NCBI GenBank assembly: GCA_023388175.1
Contig: JAEWGT010000001.1
Location: forward strand, 12,021-76,020
Length of the DNA stretch: 64,000 nt
Direction: 5' to 3'
Source: Pseudomonadota bacterium
Lineage (GTDB): Bacteria; Pseudomonadota; Alphaproteobacteria; Rhizobiales; Devosiaceae
This document shows, one piece after another, positions 25,682 through 34,233 of this stretch. The notes beneath the pieces are model-generated. The model did no database searches and was not told where the DNA came from. It saw only the letters and a program-made list of their open reading frames with translations. Both the position numbers and the translations under genes were made by a program. Numbering within the stretch: position 1 is the stretch's first letter; every line of letters begins with the position of its first letter.

Positions 25682-27567
25682 CCCCGGCCCCGCCGCCGGA
25701 CCTGTGCCGGCATTTCTTCATCGAAAAGCGCGGCCAGTTCATCAGTCAGCGCCCCGGCCAGTTCCTCGGCATCAAGCAGCGTCACCGCGCGGCGATAATA
25801 GCGCGTCACGTCATGGCCGATGCCCACGGCAACGAGCTGGATCGGCGAACGGGTTTCGATATCCTCGATCACCTGCCGCAGATGGGCTTCGAGATAATTG
25901 CCGGCATTGACCGATTGCGTGCTGTCATCAACCGGCGCGCCATCGGAAATCACCATCATGATCCGGCGCTGCTCGGGGCGGGCCATCAGGCGCTTGCGCG
26001 CCCATTCCAGCGCCTCGCCGTCGATGTTTTCCTTGAGCAGTCCCTCGCGCATCATCAGGCCAAGATTGCGCCGCGCATGCCGCCATGGCTCGTCGGCTGA
26101 CTTGTAGATGATGTGACGAACATCGTTGACGCGGCCCGGATTGGCCGGGCGATTGGCTTCGAGCCAGGCCTCGCGACTCTTGCCGCCCTTCCAGGCCCTT
26201 GTGGTAAATCCGAGGATTTCCACCTTCACCCCGCAGCGCTCGAGCGTGCGCGCAAGAATATCGCCGCAGATCGCGGCTATGGTGATCGGGCGGCCGCGCA
26301 TCGAGCCGGAATTGTCGATCAGCAGCGTCACGACCGTATCGCGGAAATCGGTATCGTTCTCGACCTTGAAGGAGAGGGCCTGCATCGGGTCGGTGACGAC
26401 ACGCGTCAGCCGCGCCGAGTCGAGCAGCCCTTCTTCAAGATCGAACTGCCAGCTGCGGTTCTGCTTGGCCATGAGGCGCCGTTGCAGTTTGTTGGCCAGC
26501 CGCGCCACCGCTCCGGCAAGATTTTCAAGCTGCTTGTCGAGCAGCGCACGAAGCTGGTCCAGCTCGTCGGGCGGACAGAGCTCCGCCGCCTTGACGATTT
26601 CGTCGAATTTGGTGGTGAAGACCTTGTAGTTGAACTGGTTGGACAGGCGCTCGCCACCATCCTTGGCAGGCGGCGGCATCGGAGCATCTTCGCCCGCATC
26701 GGCCTCAGCATCGTCATCGACATCGGCCATGTCGGCCTCCATGCCCTCGACATCGCCAGTCTCTTCACTCTCACCGGCCTGCTGATCGTCCTCGCTCTCG
26801 GACTGCTCGTTCTCGCCCTCGCCCTGTTCCGGCGACTGGTCGGAGCCCTGCGCCTGTTCGGGCTGGCTATCGTCCGTGCTGTCCTCGTTGCTGTCGGCGG
26901 CGTCTTCCATTTCGCTTTCAGCGATCAGGTTGAGGTCGCGCAGCACCGCCTTTGCCGCCTTGGCGAAATCTTCCTGGCTCTCATAGGCCGTCAGCAGCGC
27001 GTCGAGCGAAGTGCCAGCACGGTTTTCGATTTCGCTGCGCCACAGATCGACCAGCGCATGGCCCGAAGGCGGCACCGCCACGCCGGCCAGTTTTTCGCGC
27101 AGCATCAGTCCAAGAGCCTCGGCCAGCGGCGCATCGTCCTTGGCATCGACTTCCGCAAAATTGGCACGGAACAGCCGGTCTTCGAGCATTTCGTGGATAT
27201 TGCCGCCCATGCCGGGCATGCGGATGACGCCAAGCGATTCCACTCGTGCCTGTTCCAGCGCATCGAAGGCGGCCCGCGCCTGCGGGTCCATGGGGGAGCG
27301 CTTTCGATGGCTTTCGGCATCGTGGCTGGCCAGGCGCATGGCCATGGCATCGCCCTGCCCGCGCGCGATGGCGATATCGCGCTTGGTCGGCAGGCGCGGC
27401 AGATTGGCCAGACGCGCCTTGTCGGCAGTCAGCAATGGCCGGTCGGCGGTGAACGTAACCTCAAGTTCCGCCTTGCCGCCAATGGCACGCACCGTCGCGC
27501 CCATGGCCGATTTGAAGGCCTGGGTCTGGTCTGGCTTGTTGACTTTGCTGCGCGGTGGGTTTGCCAT
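25678..27567 (-). CDS. cobT: Cobaltochelatase subunit CobT
   Basis: CobT works with CobS and CobN to insert cobalt into hydrogenobyrinic acid diamide in the aerobic cobalamin pathway. The 629-residue protein has an N-terminal helical domain, a long acidic Asp/Glu/Ser/Gln linker (about residues 215-305), and a C-terminal von Willebrand A domain with the metal site DNSGSM and DGAPVDDST. CobN is not in the window. The gap to cobS (161 bp) contains a dispersed palindromic repeat. The stop overlaps the following esterase gene. Confidence 0.95.
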   Translation of the reverse strand: MANPPRSKVNKPDQTQAFKSAMGATVRAIGGKAELEVTFTADRPLLTADKARLANLPRLPTKRDIAIARGQGDAMAMRLASHDAESHRKRSPMDPQARAAFDALEQARVESLGVIRMPGMGGNIHEMLEDRLFRANFAEVDAKDDAPLAEALGLMLREKLAGVAVPPSGHALVDLWRSEIENRAGTSLDALLTAYESQEDFAKAAKAVLRDLNLIAESEMEDAADSNEDSTDDSQPEQAQGSDQSPEQGEGENEQSESEDDQQAGESEETGDVEGMEADMADVDDDAEADAGEDAPMPPPAKDGGERLSNQFNYKVFTTKFDEIVKAAELCPPDELDQLRALLDKQLENLAGAVARLANKLQRRLMAKQNRSWQFDLEEGLLDSARLTRVVTDPMQALSFKVENDTDFRDTVVTLLIDNSGSMRGRPITIAAICGDILARTLERCGVKVEILGFTTRAWKGGKSREAWLEANRPANPGRVNDVRHIIYKSADEPWRHARRNLGLMMREGLLKENIDGEALEWARKRLMARPEQRRIMMVISDGAPVDDSTQSVNAGNYLEAHLRQVIEDIETRSPIQLVAVGIGHDVTRYYRRAVTLLDAEELAGALTDELAALFDEEMPAQVRRRGRG

Positions 27568-27585
27568 GATTCTTGTCCCGGAAGA

Positions 27586-27722
27586 CCCCTCGCCCCAACC
27601 CTCTCCCCAAAAGGGGCGAGGGGGTAGCTCGGCGTCTGGACGGCCACCGCGTTCCCTTCGCCCCTCCGGGGAGAAGGTGGCCCGCAGGGCCGGATGAGGG
27701 GTCTCCCGGCAGAGCCGGGAGA
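27586..27722. repeat. Dispersed palindromic repeat inside the cobS-cobT gap
   Basis: CCCCTCGCCCC (27586-27596) pairs with GGGGCGAGGGG (27613-27623), followed by CCCC/GGGG arms around 27655-27675 and a final hairpin TCTCCCGGC/GCCGGGAGA (27702-27722). The C-rich CCCTCGCCCCAACCCTCTCC pattern is a familiar intergenic repeat in Hyphomicrobiales. It separates two genes that are otherwise tightly linked. Confidence 0.75.
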
Positions 27723-27728
27723 AGTTGC

Positions 27729-28712
27729 TTACGCCATGATCGCCAGGTTGGCCGAGCTTTCCGGCAGGTCTTCGCCGAACACGCGCTGATAGAACTCGGC
27801 CACCACCGGGCGTTCGAGCTCATCGCACTTGTTGAGGAAGGTCAGGCGGAAGGCAAAGCCGATATCGCCGCCGAAGATAACGGCATTCTCGGCCCAGGTG
27901 ATAACGCCGCGCGGCGACATCACCGTCGAAATATCGCCATTGATGAAGGCCGAACGAGTCAGGTCCGCCAGTCGCACCATGTTGGAAATCTGCTTCTTGC
28001 CCTTCTCGCTCTCGCCATAGGACTTGTTCTTGGCCAGAACGATGCCGACTTCCTTGTCATGCGGCAGGTAATTGAGCGTCGTGACGATGGACCAGCGGTC
28101 CATCTGGCCCTGGTTGATCTGCTGTGTGCCGTGATAGAGGCCCGACGTATCGCCCAGACCAATCGTATTGGTGGTCGAGAACAGGCGGAAGGCCGGATGC
28201 GGCACGATCACGCGGTTCTGGTCGAGCAGGGTCAGCCGGCCCGACTGTTCCAGAACGCGCTGGATCACGAACATCACGTCCGGGCGGCCAGCATCATATT
28301 CGTCGAAGACCAGAGCGACATTGTTCTGCACGGCCCATGGCAGGATGCCGTCACGGAATTCAGTGATCTGCTTGCCGTCCTTGAGGACGATGGCGTCCTT
28401 GCCGACGAGATCGATACGGCTGACATGGCTGTCGAGGTTGACGCGAACCAGCGGCCAGTTCAGCCGCGCCGCCACCTGCTCGATATGGGTCGACTTGCCG
28501 GTGCCGTGATAGCCCTGCACCATGACGCGGCGATTGAAGGCAAAACCGGCGAGGATCGCCAGGGTCGTATTGCGGTCGAACAGGTAGTCCGGGTCCACCG
28601 GCGGCACATGGCTGGTGCGCTCTTTATAGCCCATCACCACCATGTCGGTGTCGATACCGAACAGATCCCGCGCCTTGTATTCGGTGTCGGGCATATTGGC
28701 GAATTCAGTCAT
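27729..28712 (-). CDS. cobS: Cobaltochelatase subunit CobS
   Basis: A 327-residue AAA+ ATPase of the MoxR/CobS group that forms the ring motor of aerobic cobalt chelatase. Walker A is GYHGTGKSTH, Walker B region VALVFDEYDAGRPDVMF, and sensor 1 FRLFSTTNT. The N-terminus MTEFANMPDTEYKARDLFGI is family-typical. It is followed on the same strand by cobT and preceded, 113 bp upstream, by the J-domain gene. Confidence 0.95.
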   Translation of the reverse strand: MTEFANMPDTEYKARDLFGIDTDMVVMGYKERTSHVPPVDPDYLFDRNTTLAILAGFAFNRRVMVQGYHGTGKSTHIEQVAARLNWPLVRVNLDSHVSRIDLVGKDAIVLKDGKQITEFRDGILPWAVQNNVALVFDEYDAGRPDVMFVIQRVLEQSGRLTLLDQNRVIVPHPAFRLFSTTNTIGLGDTSGLYHGTQQINQGQMDRWSIVTTLNYLPHDKEVGIVLAKNKSYGESEKGKKQISNMVRLADLTRSAFINGDISTVMSPRGVITWAENAVIFGGDIGFAFRLTFLNKCDELERPVVAEFYQRVFGEDLPESSANLAIMA

Positions 28713-28825
28713 GGCTGGGCTCTTGAAAAGGAAGAAAGCGTAAGAAAGGCGCTGGCTCTATAGCAGCATTGTGACAAGGCGGGTAGCCTTGCGATCACGG
28801 CGCGCCGATGCCGCAAAGGCATGGG

Positions 28826-29455
28826 TCAACGGACCACGAAACCGGTTTTCTTGAGGTGGCTGTAGGCCGCGATCACCGAGCGCAGGCGTTCCTCGGACGA
28901 GGCGTCGCCGCCATTGACGTCTGGATGGTGCAACTTGACCAGGTTCTTGTAGGCCGCCTTGATCTCGTCGGATTTGGCATGCTTGGAGAAACCCAGCGTT
29001 TCAAGCGCCCGCCGGTCCGGCTCGTTGAGTGGCTTGACCCGCTCTGCTGCCGGGCGCTTGGACTGCTGGTAGCGGTAGCGCGCGAAAACACCAAACGGAT
29101 CGCCATATTTGTCCCCCGGCTGCGAGGCGCCCGCCTGCCGCCCCGCCGCTTTTGCCGCGCTGGCGCTACCCGTGGCAAAGGTGGAGCGCGTTTCGGCCTT
29201 GGGCGGGGCATGCAGCGCCTCGTCCAGCTCGTCCGGGCTCATGCCGGCAAAATAATTGAAGGCCTTGTTATAGTGCCGGACATGCTCAAGGCAGAAATTG
29301 TGATATTGCCCTTCCGAACGCACCCCCTTGGGCGCACGGAATTCGCCGGGCTCCTGACAGCCCTCCCAATCGCATTTGATCGTGATCTCTTCCGCCTTTT
29401 CCTCCCGGCGTGGGCGGACACGGATGGAATCGAAGAGCTTGGATTGCGGTTTCAT
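28826..29455 (-). CDS. J-domain (DnaJ-like) protein
   Basis: A 209-residue co-chaperone-like protein with an unusual layout: the J domain is at the C-terminus (about 148-209) with RALETLGF, helix II AAYKNLVKLHHPDV including the HPD tripeptide that activates DnaK, and a short helix IV. The N-terminal half has a cysteine/histidine-bearing stretch (CDWEGCQEPGEFRAP, FCLEHVRHYN) that could bind zinc. This form is widespread in Hyphomicrobiales next to cobS and bolA. Client proteins are unknown. Confidence 0.9.
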   Translation of the reverse strand: MKPQSKLFDSIRVRPRREEKAEEITIKCDWEGCQEPGEFRAPKGVRSEGQYHNFCLEHVRHYNKAFNYFAGMSPDELDEALHAPPKAETRSTFATGSASAAKAAGRQAGASQPGDKYGDPFGVFARYRYQQSKRPAAERVKPLNEPDRRALETLGFSKHAKSDEIKAAYKNLVKLHHPDVNGGDASSEERLRSVIAAYSHLKKTGFVVR

Positions 29456-29496
29456 TGCGCTTAGGTGTGCCTACAAACAGATTTTGGAGCCGCCCC

Positions 29497-29760
29497 ATGT
29501 CCATGACAGACACGATCAGAGACAAGCTCACCGAAAAATTCTCGCCCCTCCATCTGGAGGTGATCGACGAGTCCGAAAGCCATCACGGCCACGCCGGCTG
29601 GCGTGAGGGTGTGCAAACCCATTTTCGTGTCAGAATCGCGACCAGCAATTTTGACGGGCTAAGCCGCGTTGCGCAACACCGCGCGATCATGGAAACGCTT
29701 GACGATGAATTGAAGAGCACCGTCCACGCTCTCGCCATCGAGGTTCTGCCATCGGCCTGA
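29497..29760 (+). CDS. BolA-family protein
   Basis: The 87-residue protein matches BolA: start IRDKLTEKFSPLHLEVIDESESH, the loop HHGHAGWREG, TNFRV-like strand THFRVRIATS, and the helix LSRVAQHRAIMETLDDEL. BolA proteins partner with monothiol glutaredoxins in iron-sulfur handling or act in envelope stress. It is divergent from the J-domain gene with 41 bp between starts. A second ATG at 29503 is possible; 29497 is slightly better placed after TTGGAG. Confidence 0.92.
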   Translation: MSMTDTIRDKLTEKFSPLHLEVIDESESHHGHAGWREGVQTHFRVRIATSNFDGLSRVAQHRAIMETLDDELKSTVHALAIEVLPSA

Positions 29761-29770
29761 CATCGCACGC

Positions 29771-31045
29771 CTATGAGACAGGCACGATGCGGACCTTGGA
29801 CACGCGCTGACGATCCCGCTCCAGCACGAGGAAGCGAAAGCCGTGAGCGGTGACTTCATGGCCGGGCTCGGGGATCAGCTTTGCCGCAGTGATGACAATC
29901 CCCGCCACCGTATTGGCATGCTCGTCAGGCAGGTTCCAGTCCAGCAGCCTGTTGATATCACGGATGGCGATGCTGGCGTCGATATCATAGCTGCCATCGG
30001 CATTCTTGTTGATGCCGAACACCGCCTCGTCATCGGGCTCGTCATGCTCGTCGGAAATATCGCCGACGATCTCCTCGATGATGTCTTCGAGCGTGACCAG
30101 TCCCTCAAGCACCCCATATTCATCCAGCACCAGCGCCATATGCGAGTGCCGCTTGAGAAAGGCACTGAGCTGCACCTGCACTGCGGTCGATTGCGGAATG
30201 AACCAGGGCTTGGTCATGATCTTGCCGATATCGACCTGGCTGGCATCGCCATTGACCGCCATCAGGCCCCGCAGCACGTCCTTGGCATGCAGAATGCCCA
30301 CGATATTATCGCTCTCGCCCTCATAGAGCGGGATGCGCGTATAGGCGCATTCGAGCACGTCCTTGACCAGTTCCGTCACCGGTCGGTTGATGTCGAACGC
30401 CGTCATCTGCGTGCGATGCACCATGACATCGCTGACCACCAGATCCTTCAGATCGAGCAATCCGCCCAGCATGTCGCGGTCGCCTTTGACCACTTCACCT
30501 TCCGAATGCAGCAGGTCCAGCGTGCCGCGAATTTCGTCATGGCCGGAAATCGAGCTGGCATTGGCCGCGTCGAACCCGAACAGGCGCAGGATGGAGTTGA
30601 CGATCGCCTGCACCGCCAGCGTGATCGGCGCAAAGACCACCACGACGACCCGGATCACCGGGGCGACGGCCAGGGCAAAACCATCGGGCCGCATCAATGC
30701 CAGTGTCTTGGGCAGGACCTCCGAGAAAATCACCACTGCAGCAGTCATGGCGATTGTCGCATAGGCAATGCCCGCTTCGCCGAACACGGCGATCAGCACG
30801 CTGGCCGCAAGGGTGGAGGCGAGAATATTGACGACATTATTGCCGAGCAGGATGGCCCCGATCAGCCTTTCCTTTTCCCGGGTGAGCGATTCCACCAGAA
30901 TGGCTCTCTTGTCGCCATTGCGCGCCAGTTGGTGCATGCGCGCCCTTGACGCGGCGGTCAGCGCCGTTTCGGAACCCGAAAAGAAAAAGCTCATCGCCAA
31001 TAGGACGACAATCCCGGCAGATGTCAGCCAAAGTGCCGAAGTCAT
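29771..31045 (-). CDS. CorC/HlyC-type transporter (CNNM DUF21 plus CBS domains)
   Basis: A 424-residue membrane protein with a DUF21 transmembrane domain (about 1-190; FSGSETALTAASRARMHQLA and LLGNNVVNILAST), a CBS pair (about 205-325), and a C-terminal CorC_HlyC domain. The family (CNNM/YfjD/CorC) is linked to magnesium and cobalt efflux. The name haemolysin is historical. Its start overlaps the end of aroB by four bases, an arrangement conserved in the order. Confidence 0.92.
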   Translation of the reverse strand: MTSALWLTSAGIVVLLAMSFFFSGSETALTAASRARMHQLARNGDKRAILVESLTREKERLIGAILLGNNVVNILASTLAASVLIAVFGEAGIAYATIAMTAAVVIFSEVLPKTLALMRPDGFALAVAPVIRVVVVVFAPITLAVQAIVNSILRLFGFDAANASSISGHDEIRGTLDLLHSEGEVVKGDRDMLGGLLDLKDLVVSDVMVHRTQMTAFDINRPVTELVKDVLECAYTRIPLYEGESDNIVGILHAKDVLRGLMAVNGDASQVDIGKIMTKPWFIPQSTAVQVQLSAFLKRHSHMALVLDEYGVLEGLVTLEDIIEEIVGDISDEHDEPDDEAVFGINKNADGSYDIDASIAIRDINRLLDWNLPDEHANTVAGIVITAAKLIPEPGHEVTAHGFRFLVLERDRQRVSKVRIVPVS

Positions 31046-32157
31046 GAAGACCGCACCTCCTCAAGAAACGTGCGCACCCGGTCCGGCTCGACATTCCGTT
31101 CAATGAAGGCCTGGCCGACGCCGCGCGTCAGAATGAATGTCAGCGCCCCGCGCTGGACCTTCTTGTCCTGCGCAATGGCAGCCATCAAAATATCGGTCGA
31201 GCCGAGTGTTCCTGGAATATCGGCCAATGTGGTGGGCAGGCCCGCCCGCTTCAAGTGCGCCTCGACCCGCCCAACGTCCTGGCCGGGGGCAAGACCGAGT
31301 TTGGCAGAAAAACGGTGCGCCAGAACCATGCCGATACTGACGCCCTCGCCATGCAACAACCGGTCGGAATAACCGGTGTCCTTTTCCAGCGCATGGCCGA
31401 ATGTGTGCCCCAGATTGAGCAAGGCCCGGACGCCATTTTCTTTCTCGTCCTCGATCACCACCCGCGCCTTGTGCGCGCAACACCGCGCCACCGCCTCGCC
31501 GCGCGCCGGGCCGCCCTCGAAAATCTCGTCGAGATTGGTGTCCAGCCAGTCGAAAAAGTCCGGATCGTCGATCAGTCCATATTTGGCGACCTCGGCATAG
31601 CCCGCCGCGAATTGCCGCCGATCGAGGCTGTCCAGTGCCGACAGGTCGGCCAGTACCAGCTTGGGCTGATGGAACGCGCCGACAAGATTCTTGCCATGCG
31701 GGGAATTGATCCCGGTCTTGCCGCCCACCGAGGAATCCACCTGCGCCAGCAGTGAGGTCGGCATCTGCACGAAATCCATGCCACGCCGTGTGATCGAGGC
31801 CGCGAACCCGGCCAGATCGCCAATCACCCCGCCGCCCAGCGCAATCACCAGGTCGCCGCGTTCCAGCTTGGCCGCGAGCAGGCCTTCCACCACCTTTTCC
31901 AGCATGGCGAAATTCTTGGTGCCCTCGCCCGCCGGCACGGTGACGACCTCATAGCGCAGCCCCGCTGCGTCGAGCCCGGCGACAAGCCGCGGCAATTGCG
32001 CCCGCGCCACGTTCTCGTCGGTGACGATGCCATAGCGGCGGCCCGGAAATCTGTCCGCCAGGATACGCCCGGCCTCGGCAATCAGATCGGGACCGATCAG
32101 GATATCATAGGCGCGCTCGCCCAAGGCGACATGAACCTTGTGATCGATCTGCGTCAT
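31042..32157 (-). CDS. aroB: 3-dehydroquinate synthase
   Basis: AroB converts DAHP into 3-dehydroquinate, the second step of the shikimate pathway, using NAD and a divalent metal. The 371-residue protein shows the NAD-binding ALGGGVIGDLAGFAAS, the substrate loop TSLLAQVDSSVGGKTGIN, and metal-binding positions in EVAKYG, LNLGHTFGHALE and LHGEGVSIGM. It overlaps aroK upstream and the CorC-like gene downstream by four bases each, so the three genes are translationally coupled. Confidence 0.97.
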   Translation of the reverse strand: MTQIDHKVHVALGERAYDILIGPDLIAEAGRILADRFPGRRYGIVTDENVARAQLPRLVAGLDAAGLRYEVVTVPAGEGTKNFAMLEKVVEGLLAAKLERGDLVIALGGGVIGDLAGFAASITRRGMDFVQMPTSLLAQVDSSVGGKTGINSPHGKNLVGAFHQPKLVLADLSALDSLDRRQFAAGYAEVAKYGLIDDPDFFDWLDTNLDEIFEGGPARGEAVARCCAHKARVVIEDEKENGVRALLNLGHTFGHALEKDTGYSDRLLHGEGVSIGMVLAHRFSAKLGLAPGQDVGRVEAHLKRAGLPTTLADIPGTLGSTDILMAAIAQDKKVQRGALTFILTRGVGQAFIERNVEPDRVRTFLEEVRSS

Positions 32158-32747
32158 GGCTTTTCCTGATTGCGCTTGAGATGATTGAGCAGGGCATTGA
32201 CGACGTCTCCGGCCACATTGTCCTGCGGTATATCGCGGCTGACCACCGTCACATCGGCTTCCGCATAGATGGGGTAGCGATCCTCGACCAGTTTTTCGAG
32301 CGTTGCTCTGGGGTCGGCTGTTTTCAGCAGCGGGCGATTCGAGCGCCGCGACACGCGCTCGAACAGCAGATCGATATCGGCCTTGAGCCAGACCGAAATC
32401 GCCCCGGCCTTTACCAGCGCCCGCGTTTCGGGATTGATGAATGCGCCGCCGCCAGTGGCCAGAACCACATCCTTTTCCTTCAGCAGCCGCGCGATCACCC
32501 GCATTTCCCCGGCGCGGAATTCGGCCTCGCCGCGCTGCTCGAAGATTTCCGGGATCGACATCTGCGCCGCGCGCTCGATTTCCTCATCGCTATCGACGAA
32601 TTGCCGGCCCAGCCGGCTGGCCAGCCGCCGCCCGACCGTGGTCTTGCCCGCGCCCATCATGCCGACCAGCACCAGCGGCTTTTCAGCGAGTTTGCCGGCC
32701 AATGCCCGCGCGCGGCCCTGCCGCGACCCATTGTCCGTCCTGCTCAC
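32154..32747 (-). CDS. aroK: Shikimate kinase
   Basis: AroK phosphorylates shikimate at the 3-hydroxyl. The 197-residue protein has Walker A GMMGAGKT (29-36), the shikimate-binding DSDEEIE, GGGAF in the substrate region and the lid arginines in SRRSNRPLL. It carries about 22 extra N-terminal residues compared with minimal enzymes, as is usual in alphaproteobacteria. It is the first gene of aroK-aroB-corC. The region upstream is shared with a divergent small membrane protein gene. Confidence 0.96.
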   Translation of the reverse strand: MSRTDNGSRQGRARALAGKLAEKPLVLVGMMGAGKTTVGRRLASRLGRQFVDSDEEIERAAQMSIPEIFEQRGEAEFRAGEMRVIARLLKEKDVVLATGGGAFINPETRALVKAGAISVWLKADIDLLFERVSRRSNRPLLKTADPRATLEKLVEDRYPIYAEADVTVVSRDIPQDNVAGDVVNALLNHLKRNQEKP

Positions 32748-32916
32748 TTGCCGCGCCCTCTGCTCATTGCCGCTATCAAGCGGTCTCGTCTGCCGCTGTC
32801 AAGCATGCCAGCCATCGGGGTTGATCCATGCGCGCCTTTCCACGAAATTCGCAGCAAGGAACCCGATGGCAACCTTTTGCCGGCACAATCAGCGCAACAC
32901 GGCGCTCAGGACGATC

Positions 32917-33132
32917 ATGCCCACGCTTTTTCGCTTGCTCATCACCTTGCTGTTTCTCGCTGGCCTGGCCTTTGCCGGCATGTTTGCGCTCGTCACCTTT
33001 GTCGACGTCACGCCCAAGGAGGTCACTCAGCGCATCCCCACGCGCGACCTGCTCGGCGAAACCGCCACGCCGGGCGGCGGCACCAACCTCCCCCAGCCCA
33101 ATGTGACCTCGACGCCCCCGGCCGGCCAATGA
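32917..33132 (+). CDS. Small single-pass membrane protein
   Basis: A 71-residue protein: one membrane segment near the N-terminus (LFRLLITLLFLAGLAFAGMF, residues about 4-23), then a short polar tail rich in Thr, Pro and Gly. No family is recognised with certainty; small proteins of this form often precede xerD in the order. ATG 32917 follows CAGGA. The stop overlaps the xerD start in ATGA (33129-33132), implying coupled translation, which supports it being real despite its size. Confidence 0.7.
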   Translation: MPTLFRLLITLLFLAGLAFAGMFALVTFVDVTPKEVTQRIPTRDLLGETATPGGGTNLPQPNVTSTPPAGQ

Positions 33133-34037
33133 GCGGCCGCCATCTCATCGGCGCATTTCTCGAAATGATGAGTGCCGAACGCGGCGCTGCGGCAAATACT
33201 ATCGAAGCCTATGGCCGTGACCTGGCCGATTATTCCGCCTTCGTTTCGGCAAGAAAGCAGACCCTGCTCGATTGCCCGCGCGAGACGGTGACCGATTGGC
33301 TCGATGACCTCAAGAACCAGGGGCACTCTGCCTCATCTTCCGCCCGCCGCCTGTCGGCTGTCAGGCAGTTTCACAAGTTTTTGTGCGCGGACGGGATGCG
33401 GGGCGACGATCCCACGCGCATCGTTGCCAGCCCCAAATCACGCCGCACCCTGCCCAAGGTGCTGTCCATTGCCGAAGTGGACCGGCTGCTGGCGCTGGCC
33501 GAGCAACAGGCTAACAGTTCTGCCAGTCCGCAAAAGCAGCTTTCCGCCCAGCGGCTCTATGTCCTGCTCGAAATGCTTTACGCCACCGGCCTGCGTGTAT
33601 CCGAACTTGTCAGCCTGCGCCGGGCCGCCGTCATGCGCGACGCCGCTTTCCTGACCGTAACGGGCAAAGGCAACAAGGAGCGCATCGTCCCGATGAACGA
33701 CCGCGCCCGCGATGCCGTCCGCAAATGGCTTGAAATCCTCCCGCCCGGCCCCTTCCTGTTTCCGGCCAATGGCGAAGACGGCCATCTCTCCCGGCAGGTC
33801 TTTGCCCGCGACCTCAAGACTTTGGCCGCCCAGGCCGGAATTTCTTCGGCGCGCGTCGCCCCCCATGTCCTGCGTCACGCTTTTGCCAGCCACCTGCTGG
33901 CCGGGGGGGCCGATCTGCGCGTCGTCCAGATGCTGCTGGGCCATGCCGACATTTCCACCACGCAGATCTACACCCATGTGCTGGATGAAAAACTGCGCAA
34001 CCTTGTGGAAAGCCATCATCCACTTGCCGGTGGCTAG
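33129..34037 (+). CDS. xerD: Site-specific tyrosine recombinase XerD
   Basis: XerD, together with XerC, resolves chromosome dimers at dif. In the 302-residue protein all catalytic residues can be placed: Arg156 (TGLRVSEL), Lys180 (GKGNKER), His246 and Arg249 (HVLRH), His272 (GHADIS) and the nucleophile Tyr281 (IYTHV). The N-terminal SAM-like core-binding domain covers about residues 1-95. No attachment-site-like repeat or cargo lies beside it, so it is the housekeeping recombinase, not an element integrase. It is coupled to the small membrane protein upstream. Confidence 0.95.
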   Translation: MSGRHLIGAFLEMMSAERGAAANTIEAYGRDLADYSAFVSARKQTLLDCPRETVTDWLDDLKNQGHSASSSARRLSAVRQFHKFLCADGMRGDDPTRIVASPKSRRTLPKVLSIAEVDRLLALAEQQANSSASPQKQLSAQRLYVLLEMLYATGLRVSELVSLRRAAVMRDAAFLTVTGKGNKERIVPMNDRARDAVRKWLEILPPGPFLFPANGEDGHLSRQVFARDLKTLAAQAGISSARVAPHVLRHAFASHLLAGGADLRVVQMLLGHADISTTQIYTHVLDEKLRNLVESHHPLAGG

Positions 34038-34233
34038 GCCAGAACGGGTACCATCGTGGCGACGTTTCTACGTCCCCGGGGCCGAATTAGACCCGCGATC
34101 CCCATCAATTGCCAACCATTTTGGCGCAAAACCTTGACTTGCGATTGCAGCCTCGCCACTTTCCGGCCACTTTGGAGCGCAACAGCAGCGCACGCGCTTG
34201 CGCACTATAATTCAGACCCTAACGGGCGGTGGA

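Noticed and set aside
33129..34037. An integrase marking a mobile element
   Set aside because: The protein is XerD by length, motifs and conserved neighbours (aroK, accA); there are no attachment repeats or cargo genes.
34134..34211. A strong promoter for accA (TTGACT at 34134-34139 and TATAAT at 34206-34211)
   Set aside because: The two boxes are too far apart to work together, and neither has a good partner at 16-18 bp.
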